A DNA stretch of 64,000 bases from Actinomycetota bacterium (GCA_947490845.1 CANLHI010000001.1:1-64000); one strand, 5' to 3'. Shown: positions 50,285 to 60,523, counted from the stretch's first letter. The notes: generated from the sequence alone by a model not told the origin. Numbers and translations are program-made.

Positions 50285-51724
50285 GTGTCTCCTAAACTTC
50301 CGATTGTTATGGAAAAACCAACAATTATTCTTGCAACAAGTAATGGCGTAGGGATGGGCCATTTAGCGCGCGCATCCGCGATTGCACTTGCCCTAAAAGA
50401 ATATGCGAATCCTATTATTGTTTCTATGGCCGGCGGAATTGCAGAAGTTCCAGAATTTATGGGGATTCGTTGCGAATACATACCAGGCCGTGATCGTTTA
50501 TGGATGTCGCGCGAAAAATGGGACGCTTACCTGCGTGACAGATTATTGGCGCTAGTTGATGAAACCGGCGCAAAAGTTTTATCTTTTGATGGAGTAGTTC
50601 CATACCCAGGTGTTATCGCCGCAAAATTCGGTAATCCGAAACTTTCACTAGTCTGGGTTCGCCGCGGCCTATGGCAGAAAAAACCACAACGCTTTGTACT
50701 TGGTCTGCAATCGAAGATGATGGATCACATCGTTGAACCCGGTGACATTGCGCGCAGCTATGACTTTGGGCCAACGGCTATCCGTGAAGATGCGACGCTA
50801 ACTTCGCCGGTTTCGCTCTATCAAAAAACTGACGCCTTCACGCGCGATCAAGCGCGCAAAATTCTGGGGCTAGATCTAAACCGCCCCGCTGTTCTAGTTC
50901 AGCTCGGCACAGGCGATAGCGATGTGAACGAGAAGATGACCGCCGCTCTATCAGGGTTACTTGGGTGGAAAGACTTGCAAGTGATCTTGACCAAGCAACC
51001 ACTGGATAAAGATGGCAAATCACTGGCACCAGATGGCTTGGATATTCGCGTTGTGCGTTACTTCCCCCTAGCCAAAGTGCTGCACGCCTTCGATGCCAGC
51101 GTTTGCGCCACCGGCTATAACGGAGTTCACGAGTTGTTGCCAGCACAAGTGCCAACGGTTTTTGTATCAAATATTCGTGGAACCGATGATCAGGAAGCGC
51201 GCGCTAAGTGGTGCCACGATTTTGGATTTGCCCTGCGCGCTGATCAAGCAGATCTGACAGATGTGAGAGCCAAAGTAAGCCAACTGCAAGATCCTGAAAT
51301 TCGCGCACGTTTAACAGATAAATGTGGACAATTGCCCGAGCCAACCGGCGGTGTGGAAATTGCCAAGATTCTTTATGAGCTCGCGATTGCGAAAGAACCG
51401 ATTAGGCCATCGCGATTTACTTACCTGCATTTAACTATTCAAGAACACATTAATCGTGGAATGCGCCATGTTGCATATCTTGGTCTTCGCAGAGCTGGGC
51501 TTATTTATCGTGCACTCAATCCGCATATAGTCGTGCAAGTCACTCGCCAAGAGCCACCGGTTTGGGGCGATCAAAGCACAGCTAAAGATTTACACGCACT
51601 AATAAAAGGTGAGCAACGTTTTGAACATTTAATTGCTGGAGCGTCTGAAAAATATAAATCTCGTCGTGCGCAAATTGCTGAAGCCGCGTATGGTGAGCAT
51701 GTAGAGGTGATTAAAAAGAAATGA
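50285..51724 (+). CDS. GT-B fold glycosyltransferase (MurG/GT28-like)
   Basis: 479 aa, cytosolic. Seen: ILATSNGVGMGHLARASAIA at the N-terminus (donor-fold GxGH loop), VLVQLGTGDSDVNEKM near residue 200, VVRYFPLAKVLHAFD and CATGYNGVHELLPAQVPTVF near 280, the C-terminal sugar-nucleotide site. A 100-residue C-terminal extension is helical and basic. Acceptor unknown; cell-envelope glycan likely. GTG start; an in-frame ATG is at 50309. Followed with a 4-nt overlap by a PGPGW membrane protein. Confidence 0.75.
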   Translation: MSPKLPIVMEKPTIILATSNGVGMGHLARASAIALALKEYANPIIVSMAGGIAEVPEFMGIRCEYIPGRDRLWMSREKWDAYLRDRLLALVDETGAKVLSFDGVVPYPGVIAAKFGNPKLSLVWVRRGLWQKKPQRFVLGLQSKMMDHIVEPGDIARSYDFGPTAIREDATLTSPVSLYQKTDAFTRDQARKILGLDLNRPAVLVQLGTGDSDVNEKMTAALSGLLGWKDLQVILTKQPLDKDGKSLAPDGLDIRVVRYFPLAKVLHAFDASVCATGYNGVHELLPAQVPTVFVSNIRGTDDQEARAKWCHDFGFALRADQADLTDVRAKVSQLQDPEIRARLTDKCGQLPEPTGGVEIAKILYELAIAKEPIRPSRFTYLHLTIQEHINRGMRHVAYLGLRRAGLIYRALNPHIVVQVTRQEPPVWGDQSTAKDLHALIKGEQRFEHLIAGASEKYKSRRAQIAEAAYGEHVEVIKKK

Positions 51725-52050
51725 AAATAAGAACTTGGTTTAAGAAGACCCAAATTGGCCGCGTTGTATGGCGTGTGATAATTGGCGCGATTGGCGGGCT
51801 AATAACCGTATTTGGCGCGATTGCTTTGGTTGGTCCCGGCCCTGGAATCTTAATTGTCTTGGCAGGACTCGGAATTTTGGCAACTGAGTTTGCTTGGGCG
51901 GCACGCGTAATGGTGCGCACGCGAACCTATGCACAAAGAGCTGCCGACCAAGTTGGAATACCTAAGTGGGCGCAGCTCGCTCTGATAGCAGGTGCTGCAC
52001 TGATGTCGATCGTAATTATTTTGTATTTGTATTCAACAGGAAAGATTTAA
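51721..52050 (+). CDS. PGPGW-family transmembrane protein
   Basis: 109 aa, two hydrophobic hairpins. Seen: GAIALVGPGPGILIVLAGLG, the family's GPGPG motif, and ILATEFAWAARVMVRTR, then a final helix LALIAGAALMSIVIILYLY. Function unknown. Coupled to the glycosyltransferase gene (ATGA overlap). Confidence 0.82.
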   Translation: MKIRTWFKKTQIGRVVWRVIIGAIGGLITVFGAIALVGPGPGILIVLAGLGILATEFAWAARVMVRTRTYAQRAADQVGIPKWAQLALIAGAALMSIVIILYLYSTGKI

Positions 52051-52077
52051 ATAAGCACTTCGTCTATGCCAGCTGCC

Positions 52078-52875
52078 TTAGAACTGAGAGCGGATATCCC
52101 AGAGATCCTTGAATACCGGATTAAATAAAGTGCTTGCTAAATATTTGACTCCATCAGATCCACCAGTGCCGGCTTTTTGACCAATAGTGCGTTCCACCAT
52201 TTTCACGTGGCGATAGCGCCATTCCTGTAGGCCTTCATCGATATCCATCAGCCTTTCGCAGACCATCGCAGATTCTGGATCATTTCGATGCACGGCAAGC
52301 AATACTTCAATAACTCGTGGATCTGATTGATAGTGAGTTGATTTATCGCGCTGCAAAATCTCTGCTGGAATTTTATGTCCGCGCTTACTTAAGTAAGCCA
52401 GCGTTGAATCCCAAATCGAATTACGAGATGTAATTTCCTTGATCTGCCCTTGCACATCTTTCGGCAAATGCGAAGATATCTTGGAATCACGTCGACCTAG
52501 TAGCGCCTCTACCTTTCTAAACTGCGCAGATTGAAAGCCGCTAGATGATGATAAATATCCACGGAACGCGTTGAATTGCAAAGGTGTCATCGTCTCTAAA
52601 ATATCAACTTGGGTAACACAGACTTTAAGAATTGTGCGAATACGACCAAGTAGAGCTAGCGATTTATGGGTATCCCCAGATTCTAAGGACTTACCTGCCG
52701 CGTTAAATTCGTGAATTAATTGCTTAAACCAGAGTTCATAACTTTGGTGGATGATAATAAATAACATTTCATCATGTTCAGGCCCTTCAGATAAGGGCTT
52801 TTGAAGATTTAATAGGTCATCAATTGCTAGGTAAGAGGTGTAGGTGAGAGCTGAATCAAAATCTGATTCACTCAC
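52078..52875 (-). CDS. kynA: Tryptophan 2,3-dioxygenase
   Basis: 265 aa, heme enzyme opening the indole ring of tryptophan to N-formylkynurenine. Seen: LTYTSYLAIDDLLNLQ, the signature MLFIIIHQSYELWFKQLIHE near residue 37 (substrate-site His and Phe region), GYLSSSSGFQSAQFR near 112 and MVERTIGQKAGTGGS near 228 with the proximal-His segment YRHVKMVE. ATG overlaps the kynU stop by 4 nt. Confidence 0.95.
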   Translation of the reverse strand: MSESDFDSALTYTSYLAIDDLLNLQKPLSEGPEHDEMLFIIIHQSYELWFKQLIHEFNAAGKSLESGDTHKSLALLGRIRTILKVCVTQVDILETMTPLQFNAFRGYLSSSSGFQSAQFRKVEALLGRRDSKISSHLPKDVQGQIKEITSRNSIWDSTLAYLSKRGHKIPAEILQRDKSTHYQSDPRVIEVLLAVHRNDPESAMVCERLMDIDEGLQEWRYRHVKMVERTIGQKAGTGGSDGVKYLASTLFNPVFKDLWDIRSQF

Positions 52876-54146
52876 GTAACTCTCGAATCAGTTTTCTTAA
52901 TTTTTTCATATTGACGAGATGAAACCAGATCGCGAATTCTTGCAAAGCCATCCCAGACTTCAACATAGGAGGTAGGAAGTGGTGCAATTGCCAATCGAAT
53001 TGAGTTGGGGGTTCGGTAATCTGGAATTACATCTGCGAATTCGCGAAGTGCTACGCAAATTCGTGCAGCATCCGGATGACCTAGTGAGATATGTCCGCCA
53101 CGCTCTTGTGGGTTGCGCGAAGTCAATAAAGTGAATCCCAGATCAGCAAGCCATGCGTCATAGAGCTGAATCATCATCTCGGTGCCAATTGCGGCTTTCT
53201 CAGAAATTGCTCCGATTCCAGCTTCTTCGATCATGCCAAATGCACTTTTTATACAACGCAATCCAATTAGAGATGGACTGGCGATTTGGAATCCACGAAT
53301 ACCTTCGGCTTTTTCGAAGTTAGGACCCATTGCAAATTGATCACCTTGAGAGAACCAGCCTTGAATCGGGACTTGAAGTTGCGCCTGTACTTTCTTATTT
53401 ACATATAACCAGGCAGGAGATCCGGGACCTGAGTTTCCATATTTATAAGTACAACCAACTGCGATATCTACGCCATTTTTATCGAAATCCATTTCAATGG
53501 CTCCCGCGGCATGGCTGGCATCCCACAACATAAGAGCGCCATGTTTGCGAGTTAAATCCGTTAAAGATTTAATGTCATTGCGCGCACCTGAGCGATATTG
53601 AATAACTTCTAAAGTCACCAGTGCAACATCATCATTTAAGTAAGGAGTGAGAATCTCTGGAGTAATTCTTTCATTTTCGGCAGAGCCATGAGTTTCGTTA
53701 TCGATAATTACCAGGTTAAGACCATGTTGTTTCGCGAGGCCTTCGAGAATGTAGCGATCTGTTGGAAAATTTGCTGCATCGGTAATTATTGTCTTGCGTC
53801 CCGGCCGAGCATTTATCGCGGCAAGTGCTAGTTGGTAGAAATTAACCGATGTTGTGTCACACGCTAGAACTTGTCCAGCAGCAGCTCCAAGTGTTGCGCG
53901 ACCAATTAGATCTCCAGTTGGCTGAGCTTCATCGACCCAGTGGCCCCATCCAGTTACTACTTCTGGGCCCCACTCATTTTTCATAAAAGAATTAACGGCA
54001 TCAATTGTCGAAAGCGGAAGTCGACCTAGTGAATTTCCATCTAGATAACAGATATTTGGATCACTAATCACAAATTGTGAGCGAAAACGTGCCAGTGGAT
54101 CACGAGAATCTAGGTCTAGTGCGAATTGTCGGTCAGTGGCTTTCAT
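52872..54146 (-). CDS. kynU: Kynureninase
   Basis: 424 aa PLP enzyme cleaving kynurenine to anthranilate and alanine. Seen: YLDGNSLGRLPLSTIDAV, VVTGWGHWVDEAQPTGDLIG, CDTTSVNFYQLALAA, LWDASHAAGAIEMDF (PLP Asp), GCTYKYGNSGPGSPAWLYV (PLP Lys near residue 226) and GWFSQGDQFAM. The ATG is 6 nt after TACCTT: leaderless. Operon with kynA; no formamidase gene (kynB) is adjacent. Confidence 0.95.
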   Translation of the reverse strand: MKATDRQFALDLDSRDPLARFRSQFVISDPNICYLDGNSLGRLPLSTIDAVNSFMKNEWGPEVVTGWGHWVDEAQPTGDLIGRATLGAAAGQVLACDTTSVNFYQLALAAINARPGRKTIITDAANFPTDRYILEGLAKQHGLNLVIIDNETHGSAENERITPEILTPYLNDDVALVTLEVIQYRSGARNDIKSLTDLTRKHGALMLWDASHAAGAIEMDFDKNGVDIAVGCTYKYGNSGPGSPAWLYVNKKVQAQLQVPIQGWFSQGDQFAMGPNFEKAEGIRGFQIASPSLIGLRCIKSAFGMIEEAGIGAISEKAAIGTEMMIQLYDAWLADLGFTLLTSRNPQERGGHISLGHPDAARICVALREFADVIPDYRTPNSIRLAIAPLPTSYVEVWDGFARIRDLVSSRQYEKIKKTDSRVT

Positions 54147-54170
54147 AGTTGAAAGGTACGCTCTCCCATC

Positions 54171-55940
54171 GTGGCGCGCAATCTTGTAAATATCGAAGAG
54201 GTCAGTAAAGCCTTTGATATTAGAGCGCTGCTCGAAAGAGTTTCTTTAGGTGTTTCTGAGGGCGAACGCATCGGAATAGTTGGTCGCAATGGCTCAGGAA
54301 AAAGCACTTTGATGAAAATTATTGCGGCAGTTGAAAGTCCAGATCAAGGTCGAGTAACAAAATCAAACTCGGTAAAAATTGGTTTACTTTCACAAGTTGA
54401 TAAAGCAGATCCAAATGCAACTGTCGGTGATGTTGTGCTTGGCGATAAAGCCAAACACGAGTGGGCTAGCGATGCTGGAATCCGCGAAGTCTTTACTGGT
54501 CTATTCGGAGGATTTGATGACCATTTATTTGAGAGAACTTTTGGAACTTTATCTGGCGGAGAAAAACGTCGCGTCGGATTGGCAAAGTTATTAATCGATG
54601 ATTTAGATCTGATTCTTCTTGATGAGCCAACTAACCATTTAGATGTGGAAGGCGTTGCCTGGCTGGCAAGCCATTTAAATAACCGTAGATCTCTGGCCGT
54701 ATTGGTGATTACTCACGATCGCTGGTTCTTAGATGCTGTTACTGATCGAACCTGGGAAGTCGTTGCCGGCAAAGTGGAAGAGTATGACGGCGGATATTCA
54801 GCATTTGTATTGGCAAAAGCAGAACGTGCGCGCCAAGCCAATGCGATGGATGCCAGACGAAACAATTTAATCCGAAAAGAACTTGCGTGGCTACGAAGAG
54901 GTGCGCCAGCACGTACCACCAAACCAAAATTTCGCGTTGATGCTGCAAATGTTTTAATCGCAGAAGAACCCGCACCGCGTGATCAAGGCGAGCTCTTAAA
55001 GTTTGCGCGCAACCGACTTGGAAATACAGTCTATGAAGCACATCATCTACAAGTGCGAGCGGGTGATAAAGAGCTGATTGATGATCTTTATTGGAATGTT
55101 GGGCCAGGTGACCGCATTGGAATTGTCGGAATCAATGGCGCCGGTAAAACCACTTTGATGCGTACTTTAGTCGGGGAAATTCAGCCTTTTGCTGGCAAAT
55201 TAGTTACTGGCGTGACTGTCAAAGCCGCATTTCTCACACAGCATTTAGATGAATTAAATCCACAGTGGCGAGTTCTTGAGGCAGTTGAAAAAGTTGCAGC
55301 GCACATCGAACTCGGAAATGGAAAATCACTTTCCGCATCTCAACTCTGTGAGCGATTAGGTTTCGATAAAGATTCACAATGGACGCCGGTTGGGGATCTC
55401 TCTGGTGGCGAAAAACGCAGATTGCAGTTAACCCGCCTATTAATGGATTCTCCGAATGTTTTATTGCTAGATGAGCCAACAAATGATTTCGATATCGAAA
55501 CCCTTACTGAACTTGAAGATCTATTGGATAGCTATGGTGGAACTCTGGTTGTGATTTCCCACGATCGCTATTTTCTGGAAAGAGTTTGCGATCGCTTTGT
55601 TGGTCTACTGGGAGACAAGGCACTGCGTGATTTGCCACGTGGTGTGGATCAATATCTTGAGCAAAGGGCCGCTGCAATGCCAGGTGGGGGAGCAGAAGAG
55701 AAAAGCAAAACAATTTCATCTGCGGCAGAGCAACGCCAATTTAAGAAAGATTTAGCGCGCCTGGAAAGGCAGATCGAGAAAGCAAGGGTGCGGATAACCG
55801 AATTGGAGCAGGAGCAGTCGGCAGCCGCTTTTGATCCAGCAGAATTATCACGAGTAACAAGAGATCTGGAATCCGCGCGGGTGGAATTTAGCTCTCGCGA
55901 GGAAGAATGGCTCGAAGTTACGCTTCTTCTTGAGCCATAA
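54171..55940 (+). CDS. ABC-F family ATPase (Uup-like)
   Basis: 589 aa, two ATPase domains and no membrane segment; ABC-F proteins act on ribosomes. Walker A GRNGSGKST near residue 37 and GINGAGKTT near 322; signatures LSGGEKRRVGLAKLL and LSGGEKRRLQLTRLL; Walker B LILLDEPTNHLDV and VLLLDEPTNDFDI. A linker with paired arginines (ELAWLRRGAPARTTK) and a C-terminal coiled coil (about 510-589) match Uup. GTG start, TACGCT ends 8 nt before. Divergent from kynU. Confidence 0.92.
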   Translation: MARNLVNIEEVSKAFDIRALLERVSLGVSEGERIGIVGRNGSGKSTLMKIIAAVESPDQGRVTKSNSVKIGLLSQVDKADPNATVGDVVLGDKAKHEWASDAGIREVFTGLFGGFDDHLFERTFGTLSGGEKRRVGLAKLLIDDLDLILLDEPTNHLDVEGVAWLASHLNNRRSLAVLVITHDRWFLDAVTDRTWEVVAGKVEEYDGGYSAFVLAKAERARQANAMDARRNNLIRKELAWLRRGAPARTTKPKFRVDAANVLIAEEPAPRDQGELLKFARNRLGNTVYEAHHLQVRAGDKELIDDLYWNVGPGDRIGIVGINGAGKTTLMRTLVGEIQPFAGKLVTGVTVKAAFLTQHLDELNPQWRVLEAVEKVAAHIELGNGKSLSASQLCERLGFDKDSQWTPVGDLSGGEKRRLQLTRLLMDSPNVLLLDEPTNDFDIETLTELEDLLDSYGGTLVVISHDRYFLERVCDRFVGLLGDKALRDLPRGVDQYLEQRAAAMPGGGAEEKSKTISSAAEQRQFKKDLARLERQIEKARVRITELEQEQSAAAFDPAELSRVTRDLESARVEFSSREEEWLEVTLLLEP

Positions 55941-55954
55941 GATAAAATATTTAC

Positions 55955-56485
55955 ATGAGCAAAATTTCACACGCCGTAGAATCCATTCTCTTCCGAAGCC
56001 GCTTTTTATTGGCTCCGCTATACCTTGGTTTAGTCGGCGCATTGGCGCTTTTGGCTTATCGATTTGTTATTGAGTTTTGGCATTTAGCTGAAAAAACGGC
56101 AGATATGTCCGCAAGTGAATTTACCTTGTCACTGTTAGCGCTCTTGGATCTGACGCTGCTGGCAAACTTAATTTTAATGGTGATCTTTGCTGGATATGAA
56201 AACTTTGTTTCCCGAATTGATATTGCAACTGAATCTAAAGACCGTCCACACTGGATGGGTACTATCGATTTCAGCGGGCTAAAAATAAAGTTAATCGGTT
56301 CATTGGTTGCTATTTCCGTTATTGAACTCCTGAAAGATTTCATCGAGCTAGCAGGTGAAGCCGAAGTTGGAGAAGGAACTATCTGGCGTATCGCAATCCA
56401 CCTAACCTTCGTAATTTCTGGTGTCTTATTTGCACTGATGGATTGGATTGCAGATAAACGCAAGTTTGACGGCACACATTCTTAG
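55955..56485 (+). CDS. YqhA/UPF0114-family membrane protein
   Basis: 176 aa, four predicted helices. Seen: FRSRFLLAPLYLGLVGALAL, LLALLDLTLLANLILMVIF and GYENFVSRID in the first half, IDFSGLKIKLIGSLVAISVI and IHLTFVISGVLFALMDWIAD in the second, as in UPF0114. Function unknown. TAAAAT ends 6 nt before the ATG: leaderless. Confidence 0.87.
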   Translation: MSKISHAVESILFRSRFLLAPLYLGLVGALALLAYRFVIEFWHLAEKTADMSASEFTLSLLALLDLTLLANLILMVIFAGYENFVSRIDIATESKDRPHWMGTIDFSGLKIKLIGSLVAISVIELLKDFIELAGEAEVGEGTIWRIAIHLTFVISGVLFALMDWIADKRKFDGTHS

Positions 56486-57456
56486 TGAAGTCATCTGCGC
56501 TAAATAAGGGCAATACTCGTTTAGATATTCTCGCTGCAATCTCGGGTGTAATGATCGCTGTGCAGGCGCGTGCCAATGGTGAACTCTCTTATCGAATGGG
56601 AAACCCAATTGAAGCCGCATTAGTATCTTTCGGTTCCGGGTTAATTATTATTTCCTTAATTTCCATCTTCAGCCCAGCAATTAAAAACGGAGTTAGAAAT
56701 CTACGTGGTGCCCTTAAGCGTAAAGAAATTCCACCTTGGACTCTCTTTGCCGGAATGCTTGGTGGAAGTTTTGTAGCTGTGCAAACTCAGATAGTTCCAA
56801 TCATTGGTGTTGCAATTTATTCGGTGGCATCAATTGCCGGCCAGACCGCAACTTCATTATTAGTAGATCGCATCGGCTTAACTGGTGGTGGAAAGAAGCG
56901 CATAACTCTTAGGCGTGTAGCGGCTGCTGGAATAACAGTATTAGCAGTACTAATTTCCGTCCTTGATCGCATAGAAGCCAACAACCTTTCAGTCATAGCG
57001 GTCTTATTAGGCTGCTTTGCTGGGGCAATTGTGGGCGTGCAACGAGCGCTAAATGGTCAAATTAACGAAAGCACACAACAAAGCTTTACCACTTCTCTGC
57101 TTAATTTCATTATGGGAACTAGTTTTCTAGTAATTTTTCTAGCCATCGGCATGTTAATAAATAGAGCCGAGATAGTTTCACTTCCAGCGGGACCATGGTG
57201 GATGTATACGGGTGGAACTATCGGAATTATTTACATCGCTTTCACTTCAACGATAGTTCAACATTTGGGTGTATTAACTTTCACGCTAATTAGCGTTGGG
57301 GGGCAGTTAGTTGGTTCGTTGTTGATTGACTTCTACTCACCAACTGAAGGTGTGCAGGTAAGCGCCTATTTGGTAACCGGAATTGTTATGACTTATCTTG
57401 GCGTTATTGTGGGCGGCGTCGGTAATTTACCAAAGCTGAAATTAGCGAAGCGCTGA
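56485..57456 (+). CDS. YdcZ (DUF606)-type DMT-superfamily transporter
   Basis: 323 aa, about ten hydrophobic segments arranged as two DUF606 halves (AVQARANGELSYRMGNPIEA; later GVQRALNGQINESTQQSF), each with the A-N-G-x-L/I-x-x-x-x-x-N/Q motif. Substrate unknown. GTG start shares its G with the upstream TAG. The last 53 bp overlap the convergent DedA gene. Confidence 0.85.
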   Translation: MKSSALNKGNTRLDILAAISGVMIAVQARANGELSYRMGNPIEAALVSFGSGLIIISLISIFSPAIKNGVRNLRGALKRKEIPPWTLFAGMLGGSFVAVQTQIVPIIGVAIYSVASIAGQTATSLLVDRIGLTGGGKKRITLRRVAAAGITVLAVLISVLDRIEANNLSVIAVLLGCFAGAIVGVQRALNGQINESTQQSFTTSLLNFIMGTSFLVIFLAIGMLINRAEIVSLPAGPWWMYTGGTIGIIYIAFTSTIVQHLGVLTFTLISVGGQLVGSLLIDFYSPTEGVQVSAYLVTGIVMTYLGVIVGGVGNLPKLKLAKR

Positions 57457-58006
57457 TAAAGAAGCCCGCAATTGCATATGAGGAACTCTTGACCCAAGGC
57501 AGCGTCGCTGCGTAATAACCCGCCAAAGTAATTCCAACACCCCATAAAAGAGCGCCGAGCGTATTTGCGGATAAGAATTTGTAGTAATTCATCTTGGCAG
57601 CGCCAGCAATTGGTGGGACGAAAGTACGAATCCAAGGGAAGAAGCGCGCCGCAACAACTGCCCACCAACCAGTTTTGTCATAGAAAGCTTCAGCATTAAC
57701 AATCATTCGTGCAACTCTGGGTGACTTTCTCTTATCTAGATAGGGGCGCCCAACAACGCGACCAATCACAAATCCAACTTGATCTCCAAAAAAAGCAGCG
57801 AGAAAAATGATTGAAACTAAAATAATAATATTTATATTTCCGTGAGCTGCTGCAACTATGCCTGCGCTAAATAGAATCGAATCACCTGGCAAGAAAAAGC
57901 CAAAAAGTAAGCCTGTCTCGATAAAAACTATCGCCCCGATAACTAGATAGAAGATAAATGGGGCAAGCGTTGAAAGTTGGGCATCAAAGGATGCGGCTAA
58001 CTCCAT
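57404..58006 (-). CDS. DedA-family membrane protein
   Basis: 200 aa. Seen: FIETGLLFGFFLPGDSILFS (E and FxPGD family motif), FFGDQVGFVIGRVVGRP (GDxxGYxxGR-like) and ARFFPWIRTFVPPIAGAAKM (R-F-x-P-x-x-R motif). DedA proteins are lipid scramblase-like envelope proteins. The start codon abuts the malic enzyme stop. Overlaps the convergent DMT gene by 53 bp. Confidence 0.9.
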   Translation of the reverse strand: MELAASFDAQLSTLAPFIFYLVIGAIVFIETGLLFGFFLPGDSILFSAGIVAAAHGNINIIILVSIIFLAAFFGDQVGFVIGRVVGRPYLDKRKSPRVARMIVNAEAFYDKTGWWAVVAARFFPWIRTFVPPIAGAAKMNYYKFLSANTLGALLWGVGITLAGYYAATLPWVKSSSYAIAGFFISASLISALVNYRRRPQ

Positions 58007-59326
58007 TTAAACGCTCTTTTTAACCGCAGCAGCCACCTTTGTGACCACTTGTGGGTCAAAAACGCTGGGCACTATGAATGAGGCATTTAGTTGAGATGGT
58101 GTAACGCATGATGCGATCGCTTCGGCAGCAGCAATTAATAGTTCATCGGTGATCTTATTCGCATTTGCATCCAGTAGACCACGGAAAATACCTGGGAACG
58201 CTAAGACATTATTGATCTGATTTGGTTGATCACTTCTACCAGTTGCAACAACAGTTGCATACTTGCGTGCGATCACTGGATCAATTTCGGGATCTGGATT
58301 AGCCAGTGCAAAAACAATCGAACCCTTCGCCATTGCTGCGACGTCATTTTCCGTTAAGACATTTGGAGCACTTACTCCAATGAATACATCTGCGCCCTTC
58401 ATGGCATCTGAGATATTGCCGGTGAAACCTTCAGTCACGCAGCCTTTTATATCGAAGGCAATTATGGTCTTGGCTCCACTCTTGGTGAGCAACCTGGCAA
58501 TTGCTGTTCCTGCGGCCCCGGCACCACTCATTACGATTCTTACATCACTCAGCTTCTTATTAACTAAATTTAGAGAATTAGTTAATGCGGCTAGTACGAC
58601 AATTGCAGTTCCGTGTTGATCATCATGAAAAACTGGAATATCCAATAAATCTCGTAAGCGCGCTTCGATTTCAAAGCAGCGTGGCGCAGATATATCTTCT
58701 AGGTTTATTCCGCCATAAACGGGGGCGATTAACTGAACTGTGCGAACGATTTCATCAACATCTTGAGTGTCTAAACAAACTGGCCAAGCATCAACGTCAG
58801 CAAATCGCTTAAATAGCGCGGCCTTACCTTCCATAACTGGCAAAGCTGCTGCAGGCCCGATATTTCCCAGACCTAAAACTGCAGAACCATCGGTAACAAC
58901 TGCGACAGTATTTCGCTTCATCGTTAAACGACGCACATCCGATGGATCTTCAACGATTGCTTGGCAGATACGCGCAACACCTGGGGTATATGCACGAGAG
59001 AGATCATCACGGGTCTTTAGTGGAACCTTTGATTGAACTTCGAGTTTCCCACCAAGGTGGAGCAAAAAGGTGCGATCGCTAACTTTGCGAACCGTTAATC
59101 CGGGATGCGCAGTGAGCGCCGTTGTGATTTCTTGTGCGTGATCTGCATCGATCGTGTCACAAGTTACGTCAATTACAACTTTTCCCGATACCGATTCAAC
59201 GACATCGAGAGCAGTAATAGTTGCACCAGCGTTTGTAAGTGTGGCAGTGATTAAGGCAACAGGTTGTAGTTCAGGTGATCCTTCAACACGGATTGTGATT
59301 CCGTATCCCGGAGAAGTTGATGCCAT
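58007..59326 (-). CDS. NAD-type malic enzyme with N-terminal ACT domain
   Basis: 439 aa. An ACT-like regulatory domain (about residues 8-80) precedes the catalytic domain: [16 protein letters not shown] near 108 (catalytic Tyr), [20 protein letters not shown] near 144, [33 protein letters not shown] near 238 and the Rossmann loop [16 protein letters not shown]. Decarboxylates malate to pyruvate. Adjacent to upp (stop and start touch) in one minus-strand run. Confidence 0.93.
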   Translation of the reverse strand: MASTSPGYGITIRVEGSPELQPVALITATLTNAGATITALDVVESVSGKVVIDVTCDTIDADHAQEITTALTAHPGLTVRKVSDRTFLLHLGGKLEVQSKVPLKTRDDLSRAYTPGVARICQAIVEDPSDVRRLTMKRNTVAVVTDGSAVLGLGNIGPAAALPVMEGKAALFKRFADVDAWPVCLDTQDVDEIVRTVQLIAPVYGGINLEDISAPRCFEIEARLRDLLDIPVFHDDQHGTAIVVLAALTNSLNLVNKKLSDVRIVMSGAGAAGTAIARLLTKSGAKTIIAFDIKGCVTEGFTGNISDAMKGADVFIGVSAPNVLTENDVAAMAKGSIVFALANPDPEIDPVIARKYATVVATGRSDQPNQINNVLAFPGIFRGLLDANANKITDELLIAAAEAIASCVTPSQLNASFIVPSVFDPQVVTKVAAAVKKSV

Positions 59327-59965
59327 TTAAACCACACCATAAAGGCGGTCACCAGCATCGCCAAGACCAGGAACGATGTAACCGCGCTCATTTAATTTTT
59401 CATCTAAGGCACCAGTTACGAGTGTTATCGGAACTCCAGAATTTGCGAAAGCATCTTCCAAAACTTTTACACCCTCTGGCGCAGACAAAATGCAGATCGC
59501 AGTAATGTCATCAGCGCCACGTTCGATAAGGAAGTTAATTGCAGCAACCAACGTGCCACCAGTTGCCAACATTGGATCAAGCACGAAACATTGACGGCCG
59601 GCCAAATTCTCTGGCAGGCGATTGGCGTAGGTGCTGGCCTTTAGAGTCTTTTCATCGCGAACCATTCCGAGAAAACCAACCTCGGCAGTTGGAATCAAAC
59701 GCGTCATTCCTTCGAGCATGCCAAGCCCGGCTCGGAGAATAGGAACCACCACCGGACGTGGATCAGAGAGTTTTAACCCCGTGGTTTGAGTTACAGGAGT
59801 CTTAATAGAAACTTTTTCAGTTCGGACATCGCGAGTTGCCTCATAAGCCAGGAGAGTCACTAGCTCTTCCACTAAATGACGAAATGTTGGCGAATCAGTT
59901 TTTTCATCGCGCAGAACGGTCAATTTGTGAGTTACCAGCGGGTGGTCGGCGACGTGAACTTTCAT
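59327..59965 (-). CDS. upp: Uracil phosphoribosyltransferase
   Basis: 212 aa. Seen: [16 protein letters not shown] near the N-terminus, [15 protein letters not shown] near residue 75, and the PRPP motif [20 protein letters not shown] near 127, plus a uracil-site segment [15 protein letters not shown] at the end. Salvages uracil to UMP. TAAGGT ends 7 nt before the ATG: leaderless. Its start overlaps the divergent gene region. Confidence 0.95.
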   Translation of the reverse strand: MKVHVADHPLVTHKLTVLRDEKTDSPTFRHLVEELVTLLAYEATRDVRTEKVSIKTPVTQTTGLKLSDPRPVVVPILRAGLGMLEGMTRLIPTAEVGFLGMVRDEKTLKASTYANRLPENLAGRQCFVLDPMLATGGTLVAAINFLIERGADDITAICILSAPEGVKVLEDAFANSGVPITLVTGALDEKLNERGYIVPGLGDAGDRLYGVV

Positions 59966-59999
59966 GACTCATACCTTACAGGGGTTTCCAACTAGCCCA

Positions 60000-60494
60000 A
60001 TGAGTGGGAATATGTCCGATGTGAGCGATGCAATGGTGAACGAGGTAGATATAGCAGTCGCTGCTTGGCACGAAGACGGGCGCTGGAACTTAGCTCTATT
60101 GCCTGATGCGCATGATCTACCACACATTATTGATCGTCTTAAATCACAGCAAACAAATGGCGGCGCAATCGCACTCTTAGCAATTGATGAAGAATTCTTT
60201 ATGGTGATTAGAGTCCTTGGTTCACACATCAGTATGTTTTTAAGTGATGTAACTTGCGCCATAGATTACGAAGTTGCTGCAGACTTCTTAGAGTTATGTG
60301 ATCTTGATTCTCCGGAAGAAGAAGATGAACCACTTCCAGTCGGACATTTAGATATTTTGGCTGACTTAGGTGTTAATCAGATGGAACTTTCTGCACTCTG
60401 TGATGATGCGGAACTTTTCCCTGATGAACAACTCGAAGCAATCGCTGGTCGCTTAGGATTTGCAGAACAATTCTCAGAACTATTGGAGCTCTGA
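60000..60494 (+). CDS. tRNA adenosine deaminase-associated protein
   Basis: 164 aa, acidic. Seen: EVDIAVAAWHEDGRWNLALLP near the N-terminus, LAIDEEFFMVIRVLG, LSDVTCAIDYEVAADFLEL and an acidic stretch EEEDEP. This matches the actinobacterial family found next to tadA. Start uncertain: ATG at 59964, 60000 or 60012 are all in frame; the first overlaps upp and the domain begins after the third. Followed 29 nt later by tadA. Confidence 0.8.
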   Translation: MSGNMSDVSDAMVNEVDIAVAAWHEDGRWNLALLPDAHDLPHIIDRLKSQQTNGGAIALLAIDEEFFMVIRVLGSHISMFLSDVTCAIDYEVAADFLELCDLDSPEEEDEPLPVGHLDILADLGVNQMELSALCDDAELFPDEQLEAIAGRLGFAEQFSELLEL

Positions 60495-60523
60495 GAATTT
60501 CTAATAAGTCAGCAGAATCGCTT

